In this document: piece by piece, positions 53,723 through 63,541 of the stretch
How the letters are laid out: each line of letters starts with the position of its first letter
Position numbering within the stretch: the first letter of the stretch is position 1
Assembly (NCBI GenBank): GCA_028752905.1
Contig: JAQNBH010000014.1
Location: 19,859,490 to 19,923,489 of the forward strand
Direction of reading: 5' to 3'
DNA length: 64,000 nt
Origin: Cladorhizidae sp. MBARI D1340-BT2
Lineage: Eukaryota > Porifera > Demospongiae > Poecilosclerida > Cladorhizidae
Notes under the pieces: generated by a model
The model's database searches: none
Told to the model about the DNA's origin: nothing
What the model saw: only the letters and a program-made list of their open reading frames with translations
Position numbers and translations under genes: made by a program

Positions 53723-56548
53723 TACTGGGGGGGGCGAGTGTGACGGCCGAGGCGTCTGTTCTGGTTCTGGCGAAGTCCGGTCGGGATGGAGGAGAAGGGC
53801 AACCTTTGTCACTGGTCGCTTTAGAATTCCCTGGCTGGTCTTCAGTGTGACCACCCTGACAAGTCCATCATCGCCAGGGAATGCCTTCAACACTCTGGCC
53901 ATGGGCCAGTGGTTGGTGAACGTTTGGCCATCGCATATGACCACAATGTCCCCTTCTTGGATGTTGGAGGATGGCTTGCGCCACTTCTGCATCTTTTGCA
54001 ATTGTTGCAAATACTCCAAGGACCATCTCCTCCAAAAATGCTGGGTGATGGATTGACAGAGTGTCCAACGCCTGCACAGTGATGGGTCCTTGTCCAGTGA
54101 GATCTCCGGGTACGCACAGAGCTCACGTCCTATCAGGAAGTGTCCTGGAGTTAGTGTCGTGATGCCGTCTGGTTCATGGCTGGTGATGGTTGTGAGGGGC
54201 CTGCTGTTCAAACAGGATTCAATTTGAGCAGCTATGGTGGTTAGTTCCTCGAAATCGAGTCGTTGGGTACCAATGATGCGCTTGAGGTGACGTTTGGTTG
54301 ACTTGACCGCAGCCTCCCAAAGGCCACCAAAGTGGGGAGCTCTGTCAGGGGAGAAGTGCCATTGAATGCGTTTGGGGAGCAGGTAGTTGTTGATGGATGT
54401 GGTGCTGGCTTGCAAGAGGGTGTAAAGGTCTTGCAAATCGTTGTGGGCGCCTCGGAAATTTCCTCCATTGTCAGAATAGAGGTTGGTGGGGAGTCCCCGT
54501 CTGGAGACGAACCTTTTGAGACAAGCCACGAATGCTTCAGTGGTGGCATCTGAAACTACCTCTAGATGGGCAGCCTTGGTGCTGAAACAAACAAATATGG
54601 CAAGGTAAGCCTTGATGATGACCGGCTTACGGGTATGGCCCTTCTTGAGTAAGAAGGGCCCAGCATAGTCCACTCCAACGACACTGAACGGGGGACTCGG
54701 TGTGACCCGCTGGCTGGGGAGCTGTCCCATCATTTGCCCTTCAGTCTGGGCATTGGCCTTCCTGCAAACGATGCAGCTCCTGCAGATGGTGCGGGATAGC
54801 TTGCGAGCTCCCAGCACATGGATCCTGCCACCTGTGGCCGAGAGTATGAGACTAGGGCCTGCATGGCCAAGGGAGATATGCTTATGGGTAAACATCATAT
54901 GGGTGAGTGTGCACCTTCCTGACAGAATGATGGGGTGACGCTGGGACTGAGAGAGGTGAGAGTGATTCAACCTACCACCCACTCTGATGACTCCATGCTT
55001 ATCTGTAAATGGAGATAATGCCTTGAGAGGGCTTGTGAGTTTGACTGCCTTCCCATTCCTTAGTCGAGAGAGTTCCTCTGGGAAGCTGAGTTCCTGCGAC
55101 TGTTTGAAGAGGAGTTGCTCTGCTTGGCCAATCTCTGCCACAGTGAGGTAGGGTCCAGGTTGCCTTGCTTGATGATGAAGGGACTTCTTGATGTTGCCTA
55201 CAAACCTCAATACCCAAGCCACAACTCCCACAAAGGCATGATAATTGTTGGTTCGGCCTTGGTATGGTAGGAGAGAGGGGCTAGGAGATGCTATGTTACA
55301 TGCTACCTGGTCTTCATTGAGTTTGTGCTGCAACACAAACGGTTGAAATGGCTTGCTCAGGGGTTCCTGGGCTAGCCAGGGAGGACCATTCCACCAGAGT
55401 AGATGATCTTTCAACTCTCTGGCTGAAATACCCCTGGATGCACAATCGGCAGGATTGTCCTTGCCTGGTACATGGTACCAAGTGTGAGGGGGAAGGCTCT
55501 CCAAAATGGCTGATACTCTGTTTGCCTCGAACGTCTTGAGTTTTCTCACTTTGCCATCTAGCCACCATAAAACAATCTCGCTGTCACTCCAGGCATGGAC
55601 ACTCACTTGCTTCAAATCTAGGGCCTTCTTCACCTTGCCCATCAGTTGGGCCAACAGCCTAGCCCCACACAACTCTAGCTGAGGTATAGACCTCCTCTTC
55701 AAGGGGGCCACCTTAGTTTTGGCATTGATCAGAATACATGTGGGAGGGTGGTGATCATAGGTTGTTCGTAAATAGATGACAGCTGCGTATGCCTCCTTGG
55801 AGGCATCACAAAAACCATGTAGCTGCACTTCCCTTCTCTGCCCGGGCACAAAATAACATCTGGGGTGTCTTTTCCCGATTAGGAGAGGGAGTTGTTCTCT
55901 CCACTCCTTGTGTTGGGCCTGATGCTTGAGTGGGACTGGGTCATCCCAGGCCAACTTCAGCTCCCAGAGCTTCTGATAGAGTATTTTCATCTGCACCATG
56001 GTTGGTGCCAGCCATCCTAAGACATCAAAGGTCTTGGCCACATCTGATATTATACCACGTTTTGTTGATGTATATTGGGAGGAGAGTGATAAAGATGTAG
56101 ACATGGTATCATTGGTAGAGTCCCATTCTACTCCCAACGCTTTAGGTTGAGACTGGACCCCTGTAAGATCCTGAATTGTGGCCTTCTCCCTAAGTGAAGG
56201 CTCAATGGTTTGTAGAACAACCTCAGAGTTGCTCCGCCACTTCCTTAAATCAAACCCCCCCTTCAAAAGTAATGCTCTTATCTCTTGCTGTAGAGAACTT
56301 GCCTGCTCAGGCGTATCTGCCCCTGTCAGAAGGTCATCCACATAGAAAGCTGTGGACACTAGGGGACTGGCGTTTGGGAAGGCCCGACCAAAGTCAATGG
56401 CTGTTTGGTGCAACACTTGGATGGCCAAGTAAGGAGAAGAGGATACACCAAATGTGACCCTGGTCATCCTGTAATCCTTGAGGGACCCGGTGGGTTGGTC
56501 TCGCCACAGGAATCGATGAAGATTCCTGTCTTGAGGGTCCAACCACAC
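53723..56548 (-). CDS. BEL reverse transcriptase, RNase H and integrase frame
   Basis: A 948-codon frame starting in the RT palm. Landmarks: RVTFGVSSSPYLA, FYVDDLLTG (catalytic YVDD, about residue 68-71), the Pao-type linker (TFDVLGWLAPTMVQMKILYQ), RNase H-like FCDASKEAYAAVIYLR (about 255) with WSDSEIVLWWL, an HHCC zinc region (TLTHMMFTHKHISLGHAGPS with CRSCIVCRK), and the integrase core: GVDYAGPFLL (D), LYSDNGGNFRGA (D) and HFGGLWEAAVKSTKRHLKR (E). A DUF5641-type tail follows (TPGHFLIGREL, VVICDGQTFTNHWPMARVLK). It runs a few codons into the 3' LTR. All catalytic residues are present, but the copy is interrupted upstream. Confidence 0.9.
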
Positions 56549-57301
56549 TGATACATCTTGCTCACATCTGCTGATAGAGCAAACAGATGCATCCTGAATC
56601 TCATCAGGATTGTATCTAGTGTGGGATTGAGAGTGGGTCCTGTCATAAGGACATCATTGAGAGAGAGATTGGTTGAGGTGGGGGCACTGGCATCGAATAC
56701 CACCCTCAACTTGGTACTTGTGCTGCTGGTCTTAACGACACTATGCATGGGTAGATAGTATTGCTCTGTGGCTGGGGTCAACTCATGCTCAGGCACCAGC
56801 TCTGCGTGTCCTAGATCTATGTACTCTTTCATTACAGCTTGGAATTCCTCCCACATTCCCTTTTTCAATACTGACCTTTCGTTGGACAAAAAACGATTCA
56901 CCGCTTGGGACCTGCTGGTGCCCAGAGGCAAACTGTTGGGAACTCTAGGAAGGGACACTTGGTAGTGGGCTGGTGACTCTACGTAATGGTGGCTCTTTAG
57001 GAAGTGAGTCTGCACATCCTGCTCCTCCTGTGTAAATGGATTAGCAGGGGCTAAATTCTCTTCCATCTCCCAGAACTGGGAGAGGAGGGCTTCAGTAGTG
57101 TCTGTGACTGTAGCTTGTTGCACCGCCACCGCTGAGGTTATTGAGGAGGGAGTAAATGACCCCAATATGGTCCAACCAAATATGGTCTCTCTGGCCTGGG
57201 GTTCACTGTGTGTTGTGGTTCTGACACCTGACATCAACACCTGCTGCATGACCTCTGTGCCAATCAGTACGTCAATGCGCCCTGGCGAATTAAAGGTAGG
57301 G
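56464..57301 (-). pseudogene. BEL reverse transcriptase, first part
   Basis: The frame enters from the gag/protease frame at about 57301 and reads IDVLIGTEVMQQVLMSG, IFGWTILGSF, LPMHSVVKTSSTSTKLRVVF with DASAPTSTNLSLNDVL, and FALSADVSKMYQ (the first RT aspartate, about 56570). It then falls out of frame at 56550 where one or two bases are missing. The polymerase goes on in the frame at 53723-56548. Confidence 0.85.
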
Positions 57302-59209
57302 TCAGCTAGCTTTTAAGGGCTGGATGTGGGCCAACTCCTTGACTCCCATGACTCCTTGCAGGGGTAGGTCTACTGCCACTCTAGGAACAGAGGTGGCTGT
57401 CAGACTGACGGTGGGGCTGCTGGCATCCACCGGGCACAACGAAAGCTTCACTATAGGATATGATTCTGGGCTGGTTCTACCCTGCACACCAGTAATGGTT
57501 ACTCGAGGTCCTTGCTGGGGCAGTTGTAGGGTTCTGGCCACTCGGTGGGACACCATCGACATGGTTGCCCCAGTGTCTAGTAAGGCTCTGGCAATCATTT
57601 GCCTCCCCCCTGGGCCCTTCACCAAAACTTGACTGGTCATGGTTAAGGCGACTGGGAGGATGGGAGCTTCAGATGCATGCTCTACCAATGTCTGGTTGAC
57701 CACTGCACTACAGTCTGGTGGAACTTCAATGCTAGTTGGGTGTGCTGCCACTGAGGATGCTGGGGAACTACTATGCTCCCTGTGGATAAGGCTGTGGTGC
57801 TTGCCCCCACATGCTCTACACCTGGCTCCACTCTTGCAATCATTGGTTCTGTGCCCTGGAGCTAGGCAATTGTAACATAGTCTGTGAGTCCTTATGTGAT
57901 CTCCTTTCTGACTAAGACTAAGTTTCCCAAATGCAGGGCATTGGAATAGAGGATGCTTCTCCCCAGTACAAAGGACACAATCATACCTGTAGGTTTGAGC
58001 TGGACCATTGGCTGGTCGAGGTTGAAAGGTATTGAAAGAAGACTTGTACTTCTTCTGTCTGTGTTGCTGTTCATGCTTTTCCTCCTGAGGCTTGGTCGTA
58101 GTTCCGCTGCCTCGGACGGATGCTCGGAACCTAATAAACTTGATGAGTTCATCAAATGGAGGGACTTGGGTGTAAGCTTCAGTCTTTACTACCCATTCTT
58201 CCTGCAGGGGTTTGGGAAGGTAGGGAGCAAGAACAGAGGTTAATACAGAATCAATTGTATATTGTCCAGTGTGTTTAAGACCAGACACCGAGGCGGTGAG
58301 GGTATCTGCGAATCTAGTGAGGTCTGCTTGAGTGTGCTTCACGGGACCAGAGTCGAAGATGGCCTGGCAGTAGGTTGCGTGGACTTCTCTCTTTTTGTTG
58401 AATCTCTCCTGGAGCACGGCAACCACCTCCTCATAGAGGCTGTCTGTCTCTGCCCCGCTGAATAGTAGCTTGTGGGTGGCAGGATCTTTCACAGACTCTC
58501 TAAGGTACGAGAGCTTGCTAAGATTGGAGAGAGAGTCATTAGATCCGACTGCTGCATCAAACTGAGTCCAAAAGGACGCCCATTCCATCAAGTTTCCATG
58601 GAAGCGTGGAAGGGCGATCTTGGGCAGATGTACAGTCTTCTTGTTGGGTATGGCGTCTGTCGCTGACTCCTTGCGAGGAGTTGGAGCCCTTTCAACCATT
58701 GACAAAGTGATTAAATGGGCTTGTATATCATGGACCTCACGTCGCATTGGATGCTCTGGTGGGATGGTAGATCTCCTGAGGATGGCTGTCAGGTCTCTGA
58801 CAGATTGAGTGAGGTGGCTGACCGATGTGGAGTGGTCCTGCGTGGGGTTGACCCCCATGGTTGCCTCCAGTTCCCTCATGTAGGGAGAAAGCTCGCTGAT
58901 CTGCTGATGGACCTTCTGCATGGCAATCAGACGCCTCAGTAGAGAGAGAGTGGCTTCAAGGTTCTCGTCGTAGCGGTCGGCCACCTCCTGTTCCTCGTGT
59001 TGGTTGATCTGCTCCTCATGGTTACAGACTGCCTGGTGAATGGCACTGAACTCGTCTGCCTTCAAGGTGAAACGTTCCAGTCTTGATTCGAGATTGTCCA
59101 GATCATAGGTGGCTGGATCCTCCCGCTCAAGAATCTGGCACTTGTTACGCTCTCTGGTTACGACACCAATCTGAGAGGACCTGCTTTTTCGAGATGCCTC
59201 GAAACTCAT
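57302..59209 (-). CDS. BEL gag and protease frame
   Basis: 635 codons. The N terminus is helical with coiled-coil character (to about 130). A DUF1759-type gag core lies at about 195-350 (LPRFHGNLMEWASFWTQFDA). Zinc-binding motifs lie at about 410-475 (CVLCTGEKHPLFQCPAF; CYNCLAPGHRTNDC; CRACGGKHHSLIH). The DUF1758 aspartic protease carries ALLDTGATMSMV (about 545). The frame then hits a stop after QPLKAS, while the polymerase continues in the next frame (LADPTFNSPGRID) from the same spot, at a TTAAAAG. Either a one-base fault or a frameshift site explains this. Packaging and polyprotein cleavage are the family roles. Confidence 0.85.
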   Translation of the reverse strand: MSFEASRKSRSSQIGVVTRERNKCQILEREDPATYDLDNLESRLERFTLKADEFSAIHQAVCNHEEQINQHEEQEVADRYDENLEATLSLLRRLIAMQKVHQQISELSPYMRELEATMGVNPTQDHSTSVSHLTQSVRDLTAILRRSTIPPEHPMRREVHDIQAHLITLSMVERAPTPRKESATDAIPNKKTVHLPKIALPRFHGNLMEWASFWTQFDAAVGSNDSLSNLSKLSYLRESVKDPATHKLLFSGAETDSLYEEVVAVLQERFNKKREVHATYCQAIFDSGPVKHTQADLTRFADTLTASVSGLKHTGQYTIDSVLTSVLAPYLPKPLQEEWVVKTEAYTQVPPFDELIKFIRFRASVRGSGTTTKPQEEKHEQQHRQKKYKSSFNTFQPRPANGPAQTYRYDCVLCTGEKHPLFQCPAFGKLSLSQKGDHIRTHRLCYNCLAPGHRTNDCKSGARCRACGGKHHSLIHREHSSSPASSVAAHPTSIEVPPDCSAVVNQTLVEHASEAPILPVALTMTSQVLVKGPGGRQMIARALLDTGATMSMVSHRVARTLQLPQQGPRVTITGVQGRTSPESYPIVKLSLCPVDASSPTVSLTATSVPRVAVDLPLQGVMGVKELAHIQPLKAS

Positions 59210-59390
59210 GATTGTTCTGGGTAGAGAGAATGAGTCAAGTAAAAAGGAGTGTACCTGAATACCTGTTGTTGGTTGTTGTATGACGGTCGACTTGTTCGAC
59301 TGTACGATTAGTCTTCGGTTGAAGTCTTCACTTTAGGATTCGGATGATTCGAGTCTTCTGCTGTTCGTTACCATCCGGCTCGAAGGACCA

Positions 59391-59875
59391 TGTTATGTGT
59401 TGGTTTAACTGCTTAAGTTTCCTAGTGAAGGTTGCAGGTTGTAAGGCTGCACCTTTGCATCAGTTCAGACTAGTAGATTAAACAATTAATAATTCATAGA
59501 CAAATGTAAAGAGAGAGATTCAGACCAATGTCTGGAGCCTGCACACAACGGTAGGGAACAGAGAAAAATACAGAGGGGAAGATAGGATGACAGGGAGCAA
59601 TCCGACAATGACAAGTTACAATGAGCAGTTCAGCTGCTGACAATTGTAGAGCTGTTGATTGAAGGCGAATCATGAAGGGTTGTAGAAGCAATAGAGGAAG
59701 TTTGCAGACTGACTTTAGAAAGTCATGAGGATGGATTTTATAGAATGAGAAAGAGCGGGAAAACATGAGAAAGAGCGGGAAAACATGAGAAAGAGTGGGA
59801 AAACATGAGAAAGAGCGGGAAAACATGTTCCTGCTGGATTGACTGGAGGAGGAGCTAGGGCTGCTTGTCCAGACA
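59391..59875 (-). repeat. 5' LTR of the BEL element
   Basis: 485 bp, with four copies of the 20-bp unit. On the minus strand it is followed at once by TGGTCCTTCGAGCCGG, a likely primer-binding site. Confidence 0.95.
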
Positions 59876-60189
59876 ATGCTCAGTAGGCATGGTAGGATTC
59901 ATGGTAGGATTCAGCATTGAATTAGCTACATTTTGATATGTGTAGCAGCTCCCTAGCTCAATCAGTGACGGAGATAGCTTTCCAGCACTTTTATGGAGTC
60001 CACGCCCCCCATCTTCAAGTGAAAAGGATGAAGAAGCATGGACAAAAATGGCTGTATCTCTAGACTATAATCATCAATGACTCTGAAACTTGAAATTCAG
60101 TAAGACTATATGTTTAGGTATCATTTGAAAAGGGGGGGAAAATTCCATGTTTATGACCAAAAAAAAGTATTTTCAGGGGAAGCACCTCC
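59876..60189. other. Right end of the 16-kb TTAA element
   Basis: Non-coding sequence between the BEL target repeat and the TTAA end: AT-rich, with AAAAGGGGGGGAAAATTCC (about 60129) and the terminal TCAGGGGAAGCACCTCC. It would be the 5' flank of the minus-strand transposase gene. Confidence 0.6.
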
Positions 60190-60871
60190 TTAAGAGAAGG
60201 GAGAGGTCCTTCTGGAAGGCGCAATCGCCCCTGGCGACCCGCGCCGTACCTCGAAAGGGAATCGGGTTAACATTCCCGAACCGGAATGCGGATAGGGCCC
60301 AGTGCCTGCGGCGGCGACGCAAGCGAACTCGGATACGTCGGCGGGAGCCCCGGGAAGAGTTCTCTTTTCTTCTTAACGGACTGGCACCCTGGAATCAGAT
60401 TGGCTGGAGATAGGGTTGAATGTCCGGTAAAGCACCACACTTGTTGTGGTGTCCGGTGTGCTCTCGACGGCCCGTGAAAATCCGAGGGAGCGTTTGATTC
60501 TCGAGCCCGGTCGTACCGATAACCGCATCACGGTCTCCAAGGTGAACAGCCTCTAGTTGATAGAACAATGTAGGTAAGGGAAGTCGGCAAAACGGATCCT
60601 TAACTTCGGGGAAAGGATTGGCTCTAAGGGCTGGGTCTGTCGGGCTGTGGTCGGAAGCGGGAGGACGCGAAGCGGGCTGGTGGAGGCTCGCCGCGTCGGT
60701 CGAAGCCGGACTGTGGAGCTTCCGCCCGTGGATGGCCACAGCTTGGCCTCCCCCTCGCGGGGAGGTCTCTCGGCAGACGATTAACAGCCAACTTAGAACT
60801 GGAACGGACAAGGGCAATCCGACTGTTTAATTAAAACAAAGCATTGCGATGGCTGGTGAGCGGTGTTGTCG

Positions 60872-60905
<34 letters not shown>

Positions 60906-60962
60906 AGTGAAGAAATTCAACCAAGCTCGGGTAAACAGCGGGAGTAACTATGACTCTCTTAA
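60190..60962 (+). rRNA. 28S rRNA, split copy 3, piece b
   Basis: 28S from TTAAGAGAAGGGAGAGG through CGAAAGGGAATCGGGTTAAC, GGGTTGAATGTCCGGTAAAG, CAACGATTAACAGCC-like AGACGATTAACAGCCAACTT and CCGACTGTTTAATTAAAACA to TATGACTCTCTTAA at 60962. It is collinear with piece a and ends exactly at the TTAA of the R2 target. Confidence 0.85.
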
Positions 60963-61923
60963 CCCTTTCACTGGCAGATTTACGGAGGACATTTTACAAA
61001 AATTGACACAATTTCACATAATCTTTTTTATAGAGGACCTGATGAAGACAAGTACCCAACAACTATATATCAGGTGATAGCTGATGCATGAAGGGACGTT
61101 ATGTTAAATTTTTGTTGCTTAGCAACAAACCACAGAAATGTGAATATTGTTATAAGAGACAGGAAGTAAAATAAATGGGTTTATATCGGGTTTATATCAT
61201 CTCAATTTCATATTACACATGAAACCAGCAATGTTAGCTGGTCAACTTTGGGTCAACAACAACAACTGTTTGTAAAATAACCTCTCCTCCAACCATGTCT
61301 TCTCCTCTGCTGCTTCCTCATCCTCCTCCTCCAGCTCCATGAGTGAAACTACCTTCCCAGGAGAAATAGTTCTTATTATTATGCTAGTTACTAGGCTTTA
61401 CTATACAAATCTTATCTATTCTTACCTTGGGGGAAGTCTCCATGACCATTGCCATCGTCTGAAGCTTCGCTTGGCAGAGTAGGGCGATCTATACTTTGAA
61501 AACTTGCTTCGTGGTCGGTGCCAACAGCTTCTGTTATAGCTACCATTATGTCCATAGCATCACTGTCAACTACGGCACTTCCCAGGTAAGCACAGGCACT
61601 TTCTTCCTCTCCTTCACTAACGTCAATCTCGGACAGGCCGAAGTCATCCTCAAATAGGAAGTCTAACGCTTCGTCTCTACTCTAAAGCAAGTCGCCATTT
61701 CTTCTTCGAGACCGGGAATTAACCGGAAGTGATGTTTGCTGGCATGTTTACTTCCCTTTCCTCATTCCGTATTTTCCTGATATTCAGGGGTATATTAGAG
61801 GCATGCTTTGGGCATATTCGTACAATTTTTGAAGTTAATACCGCGAACGGTTAATTTTTTATGAATTGTTTCGTCGCGGTTAATCCGTTTTCGCGACTTA
61901 AGTCGCTTATGCCAGTGAGAGGG

Positions 61924-61927
<4 letters not shown>
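60959..61927 (-). mobile_element. piggyBac-like element at the 28S R2-site TTAA
   Basis: The left end is TTAACCCTTTCACTGGCA and the right end, reverse-complemented, TTAACCCTCTCACTGGCA. TTAA flanks both ends (60959-60962 and 61924-61927), and 28S resumes with GGTAGCCAAATGCC. The termini belong to the same style as the MITEs at 4274 and 13556. It holds the start of a piggyBac-type gene on the minus strand and is internally deleted. Confidence 0.9.
61426..61698 (-). pseudogene. piggyBac-like transposase N-terminal exon relic
   Basis: From an ATG at 61698 (with a one-base fault near 61670) the minus strand reads DEALDFLFEDDFGLSEIDV then SEGEEESACAYLGSAVVDSD and SEASDDGNGHGDFPQ, ending at a donor AAG|GTAAGA near 61425. 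A further acidic stretch (SLMELEEEDEEAAEEKTWLE, about 61270-61350) may be a second exon. The acidic leader fits piggyBac. No catalytic domain remains. Confidence 0.6.
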
Positions 61928-61959
<32 letters not shown>

Positions 61960-61988
61960 TGCGCATGAATGGATTAACGAGATTCCCA

Positions 61989-62029
<41 letters not shown>

Positions 62030-62527
62030 TGGGCTTGGCAGAATCAGCGGGGAAGGAAGACCCTGTTGAGTTTGACTCTAGTCCGTCTTTGTGAAGAGAC
62101 AAGAGAGGTGTAGAATAGGTGGGAGCTTCGGCGCCGGCTACTTTCAACGTTTCTTTACTTATTCGATGAGGCGGAACTGGGTCTTGTTCTGGATTTAAGG
62201 TCCTCTCCAAGGGCCGATCCGAGTCGAAGACAGTGTCAGGTGGGGAGTTTGGCTGGGGCAGCACATCTGTCAAACGATAACGCAGGTGTCCTAAGGCAAG
62301 CTCCGTGAGAACGGAAATCTCACGTGGAACAAAAGGGTAAAAGCTTGCTTGATTTTGATTTTCAGTATGAATACAAACTGTGAAAGCATGGCCTATCGAT
62401 TGTTTAGTCTCTAAGAGTTTTAGGCTAGAGGTGTCAGAAAAGTTACCATAGTGATAACTGGATTATGGCAGCCAAGCGTTCATAGCTAAGTTGCTTTTTG
62501 ATCCTTCGATGTTGGCTCTTCCTATTA
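61924..62527 (+). rRNA. 28S rRNA, split copy 3, piece c
   Basis: 28S from TTAAGGTAGCCAAATGCC through GATTCCCACTGTCCCTATCT, ATTCGATGAGGCGGAACTGG and GTTACCATAGTGATAACTGG to CTTCCTATTA. Several changes at normally fixed positions (CATAGTGATAACTGGATTAT for CACAGGGATAACTGGCTTGT) suggest it is not under selection. Confidence 0.85.
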
Positions 62528-63144
62528 CAGTAGACCCTCGCTAATCCGGACCCCGTTAATCCGAAACCTCGCTAATCCGAACGACATTAGGTAGCAAAAA
62601 AAAACAAAAAAAACAACCAAAAAATTTTTTTTAAGAAATAAAAAAATAAAAAAATAATAAAAAAATTAAAAAATTAAAAACAATTTAAAAAAATTAAAAA
62701 GTCGTGCCATTATTGAACTTTGACACTACCACGAGCCTGTCATACGATGCAGCTGCAGTGATATGGAGAAGAAAAGAGCACACAAGAGCCTTACCATTGA
62801 GGAGAAGGTCGAGATCCTGGTCCAGCTCGGGAAGAAAAGCTACAAGTTACTATCTGAACAATATGGAGTAGGTGTCTCCACTATGTCAGACATAAAGAAG
62901 AAGGGCAGCGAGTTGTGAGGATGCAAAGAAAGATGGATTCTGGAGATCTGCTAAAAGAATGAGGATGGGAAGGGAACATAATGATTAAAAATTACTTGTA
63001 CTCCCAGTATTCAACCCACACCTGCAAAAAATAAACAAATTCAGAGTTCAATATAATGATATTCATACATTTCACTAATCCGAAAATTTCACTAATCCGA
63101 ACTACTCAGATCCCCAGGCTATTCGGATTAGTGAGGGTCTACTG
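62528..63144 (+). mobile_element. Pogo/Tigger-like deletion derivative in 28S
   Basis: The left end is CAGTAGACCCTCGCTAATCC and the right end, reverse-complemented, CAGTAGACCCTCACTAATCC. TA flanks both sides (62526-62527 and 63145-63146). Subterminal copies of TCGCTAATCCGAA/TCACTAATCCGAA add to the ends. It is 617 bp, with a poly-A-rich stretch and a truncated transposase start. Confidence 0.9.
62763..62918 (+). pseudogene. Tigger-like transposase N terminus, truncated
   Basis: 51 codons from the ATG at 62763: HKSLTIEEKVEILVQLGKKS, LSEQYGVGVSTMSDIKKKG, then a stop. This is the first helix-turn-helix of a CENP-B/Tigger DNA-binding domain. The rest of the protein, including the DDE core, is deleted. 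A peptide this short could still bind the ends, but there is no evidence for that. Confidence 0.75.
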
Positions 63145-63541
63145 TATTGTGAAGCAGAATTCACCACGTATCGGATTGTTCACCTGCTAACAGGGTGGGT
63201 GTAGACCATCGTGAGACAGGTTAGTTTTACACTACTGATGAAGTGTCATTACAATAGTAATTCAACTCCGTACGAGAGGAACCGTTGATTCAGACATTTG
63301 ACATTTGCGCTTGGCTGAATAGCCAATGGTGCGAAGCTACCATCTGCTGAATTATGACTGAACGCCTCTGAGTAAGAATCCACGCAAGAAGGCGACGACG
63401 TATATCCCCAGGAATTGAAGGCGAGTAGCCTTAGGAGTCTCTCTCGGGAGGCTCCCTGCACCGACTGTGCGGGTTGCCTGCGGGACGTAAAAGGTCTCAT
63501 TGGGCTGCCGGCTTGATCCAACTTGGCCATTTCTGGGGCTA
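63145..63541 (+). rRNA. 28S rRNA, split copy 3, piece d
   Basis: 28S from TATTGTGAAGCAGAATTCAC through CAACTCCGTACGAGAGGAAC, TGGCTGAATAGCCAATGGTG and GAACGCCTCTGAGTAAGAAT to TTGGCCATTTCTGGGGCTA. It lacks about 190 bp of the 3' end seen in copies 1 and 2, which would lie beyond the next insertion, outside the window. Confidence 0.85.

Larger units (their letters stand above)
53218..59875 (-). mobile_element. BEL/Pao LTR retrotransposon, complete, young
   Basis: Both LTRs are present, with TG...CA ends and an ATGCT target duplication on each side (53213-53217 and 59876-59880). The coding order on the minus strand is gag, protease, RT/RNase H, integrase, as in BEL/Pao. The LTRs are almost identical apart from one 20-bp repeat unit, so insertion was recent, yet two single-base frame faults lie in the coding region. 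It is inserted just upstream of the transposase start in the 16-kb TTAA element. Confidence 0.95.
44062..60193 (-). mobile_element. 16-kb TTAA element in 28S, Mutator/Kolobok-like, with nested elements
   Basis: The left end is TTAAGGGGGTGCTTCCCC and the right end, reverse-complemented, TTAAGGAGGTGCTTCCCC, so there is a terminal inverted repeat of about 17 bp with TTAA on both sides. 28S runs continuously across the site. The element's own gene is the minus-strand Mutator/Kolobok-like transposase at 51831-53129. TTAA duplications suit Kolobok (or piggyBac) and not Mutator, which makes about 9-bp duplications; that assignment is inference. Its original size was perhaps 3-4 kb. The rest is inserted fold-back, Tigger, Tc1 and BEL elements. 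Confidence 0.75.

Noticed and set aside
60395..60830. Open frames over 28S
   Set aside because: They overlap conserved 28S rRNA sequence on both strands.
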